Shown: positions 15,271 through 23,791 of the stretch, piece by piece
Position numbering within the stretch: the first letter of the stretch is position 1
Layout: each line of letters starts with the position of its first letter
Origin: Clostridia bacterium
GTDB lineage: Bacteria; Bacillota; Clostridia; Christensenellales; Aristaeellaceae
Assembly (NCBI GenBank): GCA_900759005.1
Contig: CAAEUQ010000047.1
Coordinates: 1 to 41,849 of the forward strand
Direction of reading: 5' to 3'
Length of the DNA: 41,849 bases
Made by a program: the position numbers and the translations under genes
Notes under the pieces: model-generated
Seen by the model: only the letters and a program-made list of their open reading frames with translations
Told to the model about the DNA's origin: nothing
Database searches by the model: none

Positions 15271-16176
15271 GTGAACGGACTGTGGGAAACGCTCTGGAAT
15301 ATGTCTGAGCCCGGGCAGCTGCTGCGCGACGAACCAATGAGCCGCCACACCACCTTCCGCATTGGAGGGCCGGCGGATATGATGTTCTTTCCGGCAATGG
15401 AACAGCAGATCGCACTGGCAATCAGGCTCGCGTTGGATTATCATATCCCGTATACCGTGATCGGCAACGGCTCCAACCTGATCGTGCGCGACGGTGGCGT
15501 GATCGGGCTTGTGATCGCACTGGGCGAACGGTTCTCGCATATTTCGATTGAAAATAACGTTCTGACCGCCGAAGCGGGCGCGACGCTTTCCAAGGTTGCC
15601 ACGGAAGCGCAGCGCGCGGGGCTTTCAGGGCTGGAATTCGCATCCGGCATTCCGGGGACGCTCGGCGGCGGCTGCGCGATGAACGCCGGCGCATACGGCG
15701 GTCAGCTTTCGGATGCGCTGATCGACGCGCGCGTACTTATCGACGGCGAAATCCGAACGCTTATGCGCGATGAAATGCAAATGGGCTATCGAACCACATT
15801 GCCGCTGCGCGAGGGCGGGATCGTGCTTTCCGCGCGGTTCCGGCTGCAAAGCGGCGATCCGAACGCCATCAGCGAGCGAATGCGTGAACTGAACGCGCGC
15901 CGCCGCGAAAAGCAGCCGCTGAATTTCCCAAGCGCGGGCAGCGTATTCAAGCGTCCCGAAGGCTATTTTGCCGGCGCGCTGATCGAACAGGCGGGACTGA
16001 AGGGCGCGCAGATCGGCGGCGCACAGGTCAGCGAAAAACACGCGGGATTCATCGTAAATATCGGAAACGCTACCGCGGGCGATGTGCTAACGCTGATTGA
16101 AAGGGTGCAGAAAACGGTTTTTGAGCATTCAGGCGTGCATCTGGAAACGGAAGTGCGCGTGATCGGCGAGGAATAG
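15271..16176 (+). CDS. murB: UDP-N-acetylenolpyruvoylglucosamine reductase
   Basis: The 301-aa protein has the FAD-binding signature VIGNGSNLIVRDGGVIGLVI and then GLSGLEFASGIPGTLGGGCA. The catalytic region NFPSAGSVFKRP and the C-terminal ISEKHAGF-like QVSEKHAGFIVNIGNATAGD complete the type IIb pattern. MurB reduces UDP-GlcNAc-enolpyruvate to UDP-MurNAc with NADPH, in the cytoplasm. The start is GTG at 15271, with GGGAGG eight bases upstream; a longer in-frame start at 15208 would overlap the MBOAT gene. In many Clostridia rapZ and yvcK follow murB; here whiA comes next. Confidence 0.95.
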   Translation: MNGLWETLWNMSEPGQLLRDEPMSRHTTFRIGGPADMMFFPAMEQQIALAIRLALDYHIPYTVIGNGSNLIVRDGGVIGLVIALGERFSHISIENNVLTAEAGATLSKVATEAQRAGLSGLEFASGIPGTLGGGCAMNAGAYGGQLSDALIDARVLIDGEIRTLMRDEMQMGYRTTLPLREGGIVLSARFRLQSGDPNAISERMRELNARRREKQPLNFPSAGSVFKRPEGYFAGALIEQAGLKGAQIGGAQVSEKHAGFIVNIGNATAGDVLTLIERVQKTVFEHSGVHLETEVRVIGEE

Positions 16177-16213
16177 CCCACCGGCGAATCGAATAGATTT
16201 GGGAGGAATTGGA

Positions 16214-17176
16214 ATGTCGTTTGCATCGGACGCGCGCGGAGAGCTCGCCCGCGAAACCTGCCGCGAGCGCTGCTGCGCAAGGAGCGAGCTGGCGGCGGCT
16301 TTGCTGTGTTCCGGCGGCATTTCGTTTAAGGGACTCGGGCGCTACGCGCTTTCGATTACGGCGACGGACGGCGTGGTTGCGCGCCGCTATTTCAGCATTC
16401 TGAAGCAGTTCTGGAATGTTACGACGGAAATCCGCACGCTGCATACCGACGCGCTGAACGGTCAGGTGCGCTATCAGCTGATCATTCCGGAGAAAGCATC
16501 GGTGCTTTTGCTGGAGGAAACGCAGCTGATGGATCCGGATGCGCTGTTCGGCGTGCGCATGGCACCACGGTCGAAGCTGGTCGAAGGCGATTGCTGCAAG
16601 CGCGCGTTTTTGCTGGGCACGTTCCTGCTTTGCGGCGCGGTGAACAATCCGGAGCGCGAATACCATTTCGAATTGGCGCTTCCGAACGAAGACCTTGCAA
16701 ATTATGTTATCGGAATAATGAATTATTATGACATAGCGACAAAAAAAGCGTGCAGAAAAGCAAAATATGTGGTATACTTAAAGAGCGCGGAGGAAATCTC
16801 TACGGCGCTGAGCCTGATTGGTGCGGGAAACGCGGTTCTGAAGCTGGAGGAAGCACGAATTCGCAAGGACTTTCGCAATCGAATCAACCGCCAGATGAAC
16901 TGCGACAGCTCGAATATCGATCGGGTGATGGCGGCGTCGAGCGCCCAGATCGAGGACATTCGCTATCTCGAAAAAGAGATGGGGCTTGAAAAGCTGCCAA
17001 AAAATCTGGAAATCATGGCGCGGCTGCGGCTGGAAAACCCGGAAGCGTCTCTGGTTTCGCTGGGCGAGCTGCTGGAGCCGCCGATTGGGAAGTCCGGCGT
17101 GAACGCCCGTCTGCGCAAAATATCGGAGATTGCGCGCAATCTCCGCTCCGGGGAGGATACGCACCTCGGAAATTGA
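16214..17176 (+). CDS. whiA: DNA-binding protein WhiA
   Basis: The 320-aa protein opens MSFASDARGELARETCRERC. Its N-terminal half is a degenerate LAGLIDADG-like domain, and its C-terminal half has the conserved NRLVNCDSSNIDRVM-type stretch (here NRQMNCDSSNIDRVM). It ends with the helix-turn-helix region that includes LVSLGELLEPPIGKSGVNAR. WhiA controls cell division and growth in Gram-positive bacteria and sporulation in actinomycetes. The ATG is at 16214 after GGGAGGAATTGGA. It comes before the HPr-like gene by 18 bases, the usual Firmicutes order whiA-crh/hpr. Confidence 0.93.
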   Translation: MSFASDARGELARETCRERCCARSELAAALLCSGGISFKGLGRYALSITATDGVVARRYFSILKQFWNVTTEIRTLHTDALNGQVRYQLIIPEKASVLLLEETQLMDPDALFGVRMAPRSKLVEGDCCKRAFLLGTFLLCGAVNNPEREYHFELALPNEDLANYVIGIMNYYDIATKKACRKAKYVVYLKSAEEISTALSLIGAGNAVLKLEEARIRKDFRNRINRQMNCDSSNIDRVMAASSAQIEDIRYLEKEMGLEKLPKNLEIMARLRLENPEASLVSLGELLEPPIGKSGVNARLRKISEIARNLRSGEDTHLGN

Positions 17177-17194
17177 CGGTAAAGGAGAAGAACG

Positions 17195-17455
17195 ATGGTC
17201 AGATTAGAGACGGTATTTTCCGCCGCGCTGGGACTTACGCCGGAATTTGCGGCGGAACTTTCTCAGGTGGCGTCCCGCTTTCATGCGGATATAAAGCTTT
17301 CGTGCGAGGGCAAGCAGCTGCGGCTGGATTCGCTGATCGGCATTCTCGCACTGGATTTACATCGGGGCGTGAAGGTCGAGGTCATTGCGGAAGGCGACGA
17401 TGAGCAGGACGCCGCAAAAGCCATCTGCGAAAAAATCGCGGGAGCGGACAAATGA
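17195..17455 (+). CDS. HPr-like phosphocarrier protein lacking His15 (Crh-like)
   Basis: The 86-aa protein aligns over its whole length with HPr. Thr stands at position 15, where HPr has the PTS-phosphorylated His (GLTPEF here versus GIHARP). Ser46 remains in LDSLIGILAL, although the neighbouring Lys45 is Asp. B. subtilis Crh likewise has Gln15 and Ser46 and sits after whiA (yvcL). The expected role is therefore catabolite control through Ser46 phosphorylation by HPr kinase, not sugar transport. This is inferred from family knowledge; the kinase gene hprK is not in this window. AAAGGAG precedes the ATG. Last gene of the MBOAT operon, closed by the terminator at 17458-17492. Confidence 0.82.
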   Translation: MVRLETVFSAALGLTPEFAAELSQVASRFHADIKLSCEGKQLRLDSLIGILALDLHRGVKVEVIAEGDDEQDAAKAICEKIAGADK

Positions 17456-17457
17456 TT

Positions 17458-17492
17458 AAGCGGATTGGAGCAGGCGCTTCAATCCGCTTTTT
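17458..17492. terminator. Bidirectional terminator between HPr-like and noc genes
   Basis: AAGCGGATTG (17458-17467) and CAATCCGCTT (17480-17489) form a perfect 10-bp stem with a 12-base loop, followed by T residues to 17492. The stem begins AA, so the minus strand also gains a short U run for the convergent noc gene. Confidence 0.88.
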
Positions 17493-17531
17493 GATAGCAA
17501 TCGACCGGTTCAAATCGCGCCGTTTACTGCT

Positions 17532-18341
17532 TTACGATGATTCCGCAATCGGACGAATGGTTACGATCACGTCGATTGCGCCGTCGCGCTCTTCCACGCG
17601 GCTCGCGGCGCGCACGCCGATGCGGTTGAGTTCTTTGACCGTGTCCAGAACGGCGTTGATGAATATTCGATTGTCGCGTACGACGCGGCTCACGTGCTGC
17701 GCGGCGGGCGGCGTTCGATTCAGCCTTGCAATGCGCGATTCCAGCTGTTTGACGCTCAGCCGCTGCTCAATCGCTTCGCGCGCCAGTTTGATTTGCGCAT
17801 CCGATGAACGCAGTGCCAGAAGCGCCCTCGCGTGGCGTTCGCTCAGCGGGGATGTGCGCAAAATCGAACGTACCTCATCGGACAGTTTCAGCAGCCGCAA
17901 GCGGTTTGCGAGCGCGGATGGACTGATTCCGAGCGCGCCGGCGAGCGAATCCTGCGTCATACTCCTGCCGGAAAGAATGGCGCGATACGCTTCCGCCTCG
18001 TCGAGAAAATGCAGGTTTTCGCGCTGAAGATTTTCAATCAGCGCAATCAGCGCACAATCCGAATCGTAGGCGGCGAGCACGATCGCTTCCGCCTGCGCGC
18101 ACCCAAGTTTTTTCAGCGCCCGCAGCCGCCGTTCGCCTGCGATCAGCTCGTATTGTCCAGCACCGATGCGGCGAACCAGCAGCGGCGTAAGCAATCCGTG
18201 CAGGCGAATTGATTCGGCAAGCGCAGCAATCGACGCATCGGAAAACGCCCGCCGCGGCTGGTACGGGCTCGGTTGAATCAGCTTTACATCGATCAGGAGA
18301 ATCGCGCGCGATTTGGCGCGCGGGGTGGCGCATAGCTTCAA
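17532..18341 (-). CDS. noc: ParB-like nucleoid occlusion protein
   Basis: The 269-aa protein carries the ParB/Spo0J N-terminal domain with IQPSPYQPRRAF and the CTP-binding/hydrolysis motif ELIAGERRLRALKKLG. A central helix-turn-helix begins SMTQDSLAGALGISPSALAN and continues to PLSERHARALLAL. The stretch IENLQRENLHFLDEAEAY favours Noc over ParB, whose sequence usually has REDLNPIEE there. Noc binds chromosomal sites and keeps the divisome from cutting through DNA. The TTG at 18341 is chosen because GGGAGG lies eight bases upstream; the GTG at 18347 is only two bases from that site. No parA neighbour is seen, which also favours Noc. Confidence 0.82.
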   Translation of the reverse strand: MKLCATPRAKSRAILLIDVKLIQPSPYQPRRAFSDASIAALAESIRLHGLLTPLLVRRIGAGQYELIAGERRLRALKKLGCAQAEAIVLAAYDSDCALIALIENLQRENLHFLDEAEAYRAILSGRSMTQDSLAGALGISPSALANRLRLLKLSDEVRSILRTSPLSERHARALLALRSSDAQIKLAREAIEQRLSVKQLESRIARLNRTPPAAQHVSRVVRDNRIFINAVLDTVKELNRIGVRAASRVEERDGAIDVIVTIRPIAESS

Positions 18342-18412
18342 GGACACGGCCTCCCAAAATTTTGTTCAGGAATTATATATTCCCGGAACGGCGAAATATC
18401 CTTGCAAAGCGC

Positions 18413-18458
18413 AAAAATTCAGGCGCACCGCTCGAATGCAAAGAGCTGCGCGCCTGAA
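18413..18458 (-). terminator. Intrinsic terminator of degV
   Basis: Read on the minus strand, TTCAGGCGC (18450-18458) pairs with GCGCCTGAA (18418-18426), with an inner GCTC/GAGC stem, and is followed by TTTTT (18413-18417). It begins three bases after the degV stop codon. Confidence 0.82.
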
Positions 18459-18460
18459 CG

Positions 18461-19366
18461 CTATTTTTTCATGCTGTCATCCGGCGTGCGTTCGTCGCCC
18501 AGGAAGAACACAGCCACCGTGCCCGGTCCGCAATGACCGGCGATGATCGTTCCAATATCGAAAATGCGCACATTGCCCGCGAGATTCGGGAAATGCGCGC
18601 AAACCGCGCCGCGCGTTTCCTCTGCTTCAGCCGGACACTGGGAATGGCAAATGAAGCATTTGCCCGAGTAATTCGCGCCGTCCTGCGCGTGCGCTTCCAT
18701 TGTACGAATCGTTTCGCGAATCGCGTTTTTCTTGCCGCGCACCTTGTCGTAAGCGATGATGCGCCCCGCGTCGTCCAGCCGCATGATCGGGCAGATATTC
18801 AGAATCGCGCCAAGCATTGCTGCCGCGCCGGACATTCGCCCGCTGCGCCGATAATGCGTAAGATCGGTCGAGAAAAACTGATGATGCACCTTTTGCCGAT
18901 TTTCGAGCAGCCATTTTTCGGTTTCTTCCATTGAACGCCCCGCATCGCGCAGATCGGCGGCGTAATCCACCAGCAGACCATAGCCGGACGACGAGCACAG
19001 CGAATCGACCACGATAATCTTACGCTCCGGATATTTTTTGCGCATTTCATCCGCGGCGAGATAAGCGTTCTGTACCGATGCGGTCATGCCCGAACCGAAA
19101 GCGACATGCAGCAGATCGCCCTTCTGCAGCAGCGAATCGAAGAATTCGATATATCTGAATTCGTTGATCTGCGAGGTCTGCGAGAAGCGACCGGCGTTCA
19201 GGTCGCGATAAAACGCCTTGAGCGCCTCGGGATCGCGCCCCATATTGTCTTCGTGCTCCGCGCCGTTCATCGTGTAAGCGTAAAAGAGAACCGGAATGCC
19301 GCGCTCCTGCACATAAGAAAACGGCATATCCACCGTGGATTCACAGGACAGAATAAACGAATGCAT
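18461..19366 (-). CDS. DegV family fatty-acid-binding protein
   Basis: The 301-aa protein begins MHSFILSCESTVDMPFSYVQ. It has the conserved TSQINEFRYIEFFDSLL and VAFGSGMTASVQNAYLAADE regions, then the VVDSLCSSSGYGLLVDYA segment. DegV-type proteins are FakB-like fatty acid carriers that hand the acid to FakA for phosphorylation. FakA is not in this window. GGAGG is seven bases before the ATG. A TATAAT box (19403-19408, minus strand) lies ~37 bases upstream with a poor -35. It faces the pth promoter divergently. Confidence 0.9.
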   Translation of the reverse strand: MHSFILSCESTVDMPFSYVQERGIPVLFYAYTMNGAEHEDNMGRDPEALKAFYRDLNAGRFSQTSQINEFRYIEFFDSLLQKGDLLHVAFGSGMTASVQNAYLAADEMRKKYPERKIIVVDSLCSSSGYGLLVDYAADLRDAGRSMEETEKWLLENRQKVHHQFFSTDLTHYRRSGRMSGAAAMLGAILNICPIMRLDDAGRIIAYDKVRGKKNAIRETIRTMEAHAQDGANYSGKCFICHSQCPAEAEETRGAVCAHFPNLAGNVRIFDIGTIIAGHCGPGTVAVFFLGDERTPDDSMKK

Positions 19367-19455
19367 TCAAAAACCTCCGCTCTGTTTAACTTTCCCCAAC
19401 CCATTATACCATAAAGACCGAAAAACTGGAAGCTGCGTTTTTAAGTAAATCATGC

Positions 19456-19484
19456 TTGACACGTGCGGCGGCGCTTGTTACAAT
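19456..19484 (+). promoter_or_regulatory. Strong promoter of pth-mfd-ygiQ
   Basis: A consensus TTGACA (19456-19461), 17-base spacer, and TACAAT (19479-19484), 38 bases before the pth start. Confidence 0.85.
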
Positions 19485-19522
19485 AAGCTGATACACTGGA
19501 AAAACTGGAGGCGCTCAGAGGG

Positions 19523-20095
19523 ATGTATATCGTGGTTGGTCTGGGAAATCCCGGAAGGAAATACGAGCACACGCGGCACAACGTCGGCTTCGACGTGACG
19601 GAGATTCTTTCGCAGAAATACGATATCCCGATTCGAAAACTGATGTGCAAGGCGGCGGTCGGCGAGGGCACGATTCGCGGCGAGCGCGTCGTGATCGCGC
19701 AGCCGCAGACGTTCATGAATCTCTCCGGCGAGAGTGTCGTTCAGCTGCTGAACTGGTACAAAGTTGATCCGACGCATCTGATTGTGGTGTACGATGACGT
19801 CGATCTGCCTGAGGGCAGGCTGCGCTTCCGTCCGAGCGGCAGCGCCGGAACGCATAACGGAATGCGCAATATCGTCTATCTTCTGGGGAGAGACGATTTC
19901 CCGCGCGTGCGCGTCGGCATTGGCAGACCCGCCGAGGGATGGGATATGAAGGACTGGGTGCTCGCTCCGTATGCGACGCCCGAGCTGCGCAAAACGATGT
20001 TCGACGCGTACATGAACGCTGCCGACGCGATTGCGATGCTCATTTCCGAGGGCATTGAAAAGACGAGGCAGTTCGTGTCCAAATGCAATTCTTGA
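19523..20095 (+). CDS. pth: Peptidyl-tRNA hydrolase
   Basis: The 190-aa protein contains the diagnostic VVGLGNPGRKYEHTRHNVGF opening, the catalytic His in TRHN, PQTFMNLSGESV, and VVYDDVDLPEGRLRFRPSGS followed by AGTHNGMRNI. It hydrolyses peptidyl-tRNAs released from stalled or aborted ribosomes. The start at 19523 fits the family. Positioned directly before mfd, as in many Firmicutes. Confidence 0.97.
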   Translation: MYIVVGLGNPGRKYEHTRHNVGFDVTEILSQKYDIPIRKLMCKAAVGEGTIRGERVVIAQPQTFMNLSGESVVQLLNWYKVDPTHLIVVYDDVDLPEGRLRFRPSGSAGTHNGMRNIVYLLGRDDFPRVRVGIGRPAEGWDMKDWVLAPYATPELRKTMFDAYMNAADAIAMLISEGIEKTRQFVSKCNS

Positions 20096-20137
20096 AAACG
20101 TTGAATTTCTCGTTTGATTAGGGAAACAGGAGGGAGT

Positions 20138-23100
20138 ATGCGGGAATTGTCCGGCAGATTAAACTGCCTGTTTGAGCCGCTTTACGGGCTTGAATCGTTT
20201 TGCGAGCTGGAAAATAGCGTAAAAACCCCGGGCGTTCGGATGATGTATGGTCCGGACGACGCGCAGCGCGCTCATTTGATCGCGGCGCTGGTGCGCGCGG
20301 CGAAGCGTCCGGCGCTGATCGTCGAATCCAACGAGCTCGCGGCGCAGCGCATGACGGAGGATTTGAATCTTCTGCTCGACGGCGGCGCGCGAAACCTGCC
20401 CGCACGGGACATTTCCTTTCTGAAAACGGCGGCGTCCAGCCGCGAGCTTTCCATTCGGCGCATCGAAGCGCTGGGCGATTGCGTGTCCGGAAAGGCAGCC
20501 GCGCTGGTTGTATCCGCCGATTGCTTGCAGCATCGCCTGATGCCGCCGGAGCGATTCTCCGAATACGTGATCGATATCGATGAAACGATGCGCATGGAGC
20601 CGTCCGAACTGATCGACAAGCTCGTTCAGGCGGGCTACGAGCGCGTTCAAATGGTCGAAGGCAGGGGGCAGTGCGCACTGCGCGGCGGTATTTTGGATGT
20701 GTATCCGGTTGGCGAGGTCAACGCGCTGCGCATTGAATTCTTTGACGACGAAGTCGATTCCATCCGCAGCTTCGACGTAATGACCCAGCGCTCTATTTCA
20801 AAGCGCACGTCGGCGCGGCTGTATCCCGCAGCGGAAATCCTGCTGACGGGAGACGATGCGCTGGTCGCCGCGCATGCGCTGCGCCGCCAGCTTCAGGCGG
20901 GTGTGGATTCGAAAAAGCCGAGCCGCCAGAAAAAGATCGAAGAACAGTTCGATCTTCAGCCGTTCGACGAATTCATGAAGCAGACCGAGGACGAGGAGGA
21001 AACCGCGCGTGACAAGTCCGTTCCGTCGCGCCCGCTGACGCGCAATTTCGCCTCCGTGATCGAGGCGCTAGAAACCGGACGTTATTTTGACGCGGCGGAT
21101 TCGCTGCTGCCAGTGCTTCTGAATTATTCGGCAATGCCGCAGGATTATCTGGAGAACCCGATCATCGTTCTCGATCAGCCGGAAAAGTTGCGCGAACGCT
21201 GCGAAAACCGCGATCTTGAGTTCCGCGAAACGTATCGCGCGGCACTCGAACGCGAAGAGGCGCTGCCGATTCAGGCGGAGCTTCTGATGCCGTACGACGC
21301 GGCGCTTGCGCGATTGAAGGACAAGAGCGTGCTGATTACGTCGATGATGCTGCGCACGGAAAACGATTTTCAGATCGAAAAGCTGATTAAAATCGAATCC
21401 CGCAATGCGATGGCGTATGCGTCTAATGTTCATGAGCTTGCTGCCGACGTAAAAAAATGGTCGTCGGACGGCTGGAGAATCGCGCTGCTTGCCGGCGGAA
21501 AGGCACGCGGCGAACGATTGGAGAAAGCGCTCGAAGAACAGGAAGCGTTTGCGAAGTTTGCGGAGGACATTCCGCCGGAGCTTGAAATCGGCAAGCCGGT
21601 TATTCTGCCGATTACGCTCGGGCGCGGCTTTTTGTACCCTGAAATCAAGCTGGCGGTGATCGCCGAATCCGATATTTTCGGAATCAATCGTCAGAAGAGC
21701 CGCACGCGCGCGCCCAGCGGCGAGAAGATCAGCGCGTTTACTGATCTGCGCGTCGGCGATTATGTGGTTCATGAGAATTACGGCATTGGTCAGTACATGG
21801 GTACTGTCCGCCTTGCGAGCGAGGGGACTTACCGCGATTTTCTGCATATCAGCTATCAGGGGGCGGATAAGCTCTATGTTCCGACCGATCAGCTCGATCG
21901 CGTTCAGAAATACATCGGTTCCGAGGGCAACGCGCCGAAGCTCAATCGTCTGTCTGGCGGCGAATGGCAGCGCCAGAAGAGCAAGGTCAAGCAGTCCATT
22001 CAGGAAATCGCGGGCGATCTTCTGAAGCTTTATGCTCAGCGCGAAGCCAATCCCGGTCATGCGTTTGAGCCCGATACGCCGTGGCAGCGCGAATTCGAGG
22101 ATAGCTTCCCTTACGAGGAAACGCCGGATCAGCTCGCGGCGATCGAGGATATCAAGCGCGATATGGAGTCCAATCGCGCGATGGATCGTCTGCTTTGCGG
22201 CGACGTCGGCTATGGCAAAACAGAGGTTGCGCTGCGCGCCATTTTCAAGGCGGTCATGGGTGGCAAACAGGCGGCGATGCTCGCACCGACGACGATCCTC
22301 GTTCAGCAGCATTACAATACCATGAAGGCGCGATTCGGCAATTTTCCCGTGCGAGTCGAAATGATCAGCCGGTTCAAAACCGCCGCCGAGCAGAAACAGA
22401 TTCTGAAAAAGTTCGAGGAAGGCGAGGTCGACGTGGTCGTCGGCACGCATCGCCTGCTCGCAAAGGATGTAAAGTTCAAAAATCTGGGTCTCCTGGTCGT
22501 TGATGAGGAACAGCGCTTTGGCGTGAACCATAAGGAAGCCATCAAAAAGATGAAGCAGTCCGTCGATGTGCTGACGCTTACGGCAACGCCAATTCCGCGC
22601 ACACTGCATATGTCGATGGTCGGCATTCGCGATATGAGCCTTTTGCAGTCGCCGCCGGAGGAGCGCTATCCGGTTCAGACTTACGTCGTCGAGTATTCGG
22701 ACGGTCTGGTGCGCGACGCGATTATGCGCGAGCTCGCGCGCGGCGGTCAGGTCTATGTGCTGCACAATCGCGTTCAGAGCATCGAGGTCATGTATGCGCG
22801 GCTGAAAAAGCTGGTGCCCGAAGCACGAATCGCAGTCGGTCACGGTCAGATGCGCGAGCACGCGCTTGAGGACGTGATGATGGACTTTTACGAGGGAAAA
22901 TTTGATGTGCTGCTGTGCACGACGATCATTGAAGCGGGTCTCGACGTGCCGCGCGCGAATACGCTGATCGTTTGCGACGCGGATCGCTTTGGACTTGCGC
23001 AGCTGTATCAGCTTCGTGGACGCGTCGGAAGAAGCAATCGGCTCGCATATGCATATCTTACGGTCAATCCGAACAAGGTGCTGACGGAAACGGCGGATCG

Positions 23101-23791
23101 CCGCCTTGCCGCCATTCGGGAGTTCACTGAATTCGGCTCCGGATTCAGAATCGCGATGCGCGATCTGGAAATTCGCGGCGCGGGCAATCTGCTTGGGTCG
23201 GAGCAGAGCGGCTTTATGGCTTCGGTCGGCTACGATTTGTATGTGAAAATGATCGAAGAAACCGTTCGCGAAATGCGCGGCGATGTGTCGATGGGCGATA
23301 TTGATACCCGCGTGGACGTGAAGATAGACGCGTATCTGCCGAAGGAATATGTCTCCGACGACCTGATGCGGCTGGAAATGTACAAGAAAATCGCGTCGAT
23401 TCAGTCAGAGGAGAGCAGCGACGATCTGGTCGACGAGCTGATCGACCGCTTTGGCGATCTGAGCCAGCCGGTGATGAACCTGATTCACATTTCGAGCCTG
23501 CGCGCGGTCTGCTCCAGCTTCGGAATCGATTATGTTACGCAGAAGGAGAACACGCTTTCGATGCGCTTCTCGATTTCCGCGGAGATCGATATGCTGCGCG
23601 TGCTGACCGCCGTGCGCCGGCATCCGGAAATCACGGTGCTCGGCGGCAATCCGCCGATTCTGCGGTTTACCGGAAAGAGCGCCGCGCCCGAGGCGCTTCT
23701 GCAGGAAGCGATCGCCGTGATGCGCACGGTACAAAAGGAGTTTCTTGAAATGGGCAAGAACGGAGAAAAACTGCCGGAGGCGAACGCATGA
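20138..23791 (+). CDS. mfd: Transcription-repair coupling factor Mfd
   Basis: A 1217-aa protein of normal Mfd size. The UvrB-homology modules occupy the first ~490 residues. The RNA polymerase interaction domain follows (LRVGDYVVHENYGIGQYMGT), then the RecG-like motor with Walker A GDVGYGKTEVALRAIF, Walker B VVDEEQRFG, TATPIPRTLHMSM and QLRGRVGRSN. The C-terminal TRCF domain is present. Mfd pushes stalled RNA polymerase off lesions and recruits UvrA. The ATG at 20138 (AGGAGGGAGT) is preferred to the in-frame upstream start at 20114. It overlaps ygiQ by four bases. Confidence 0.97.
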   Translation: MRELSGRLNCLFEPLYGLESFCELENSVKTPGVRMMYGPDDAQRAHLIAALVRAAKRPALIVESNELAAQRMTEDLNLLLDGGARNLPARDISFLKTAASSRELSIRRIEALGDCVSGKAAALVVSADCLQHRLMPPERFSEYVIDIDETMRMEPSELIDKLVQAGYERVQMVEGRGQCALRGGILDVYPVGEVNALRIEFFDDEVDSIRSFDVMTQRSISKRTSARLYPAAEILLTGDDALVAAHALRRQLQAGVDSKKPSRQKKIEEQFDLQPFDEFMKQTEDEEETARDKSVPSRPLTRNFASVIEALETGRYFDAADSLLPVLLNYSAMPQDYLENPIIVLDQPEKLRERCENRDLEFRETYRAALEREEALPIQAELLMPYDAALARLKDKSVLITSMMLRTENDFQIEKLIKIESRNAMAYASNVHELAADVKKWSSDGWRIALLAGGKARGERLEKALEEQEAFAKFAEDIPPELEIGKPVILPITLGRGFLYPEIKLAVIAESDIFGINRQKSRTRAPSGEKISAFTDLRVGDYVVHENYGIGQYMGTVRLASEGTYRDFLHISYQGADKLYVPTDQLDRVQKYIGSEGNAPKLNRLSGGEWQRQKSKVKQSIQEIAGDLLKLYAQREANPGHAFEPDTPWQREFEDSFPYEETPDQLAAIEDIKRDMESNRAMDRLLCGDVGYGKTEVALRAIFKAVMGGKQAAMLAPTTILVQQHYNTMKARFGNFPVRVEMISRFKTAAEQKQILKKFEEGEVDVVVGTHRLLAKDVKFKNLGLLVVDEEQRFGVNHKEAIKKMKQSVDVLTLTATPIPRTLHMSMVGIRDMSLLQSPPEERYPVQTYVVEYSDGLVRDAIMRELARGGQVYVLHNRVQSIEVMYARLKKLVPEARIAVGHGQMREHALEDVMMDFYEGKFDVLLCTTIIEAGLDVPRANTLIVCDADRFGLAQLYQLRGRVGRSNRLAYAYLTVNPNKVLTETADRRLAAIREFTEFGSGFRIAMRDLEIRGAGNLLGSEQSGFMASVGYDLYVKMIEETVREMRGDVSMGDIDTRVDVKIDAYLPKEYVSDDLMRLEMYKKIASIQSEESSDDLVDELIDRFGDLSQPVMNLIHISSLRAVCSSFGIDYVTQKENTLSMRFSISAEIDMLRVLTAVRRHPEITVLGGNPPILRFTGKSAAPEALLQEAIAVMRTVQKEFLEMGKNGEKLPEANA

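Noticed and set aside
21068..22861. Long minus-strand ORF (~600 codons) opposite mfd
   Set aside because: It is a shadow of the GC-biased mfd coding strand; it has no SD, no recognisable domain, and its codons mirror the mfd frame.
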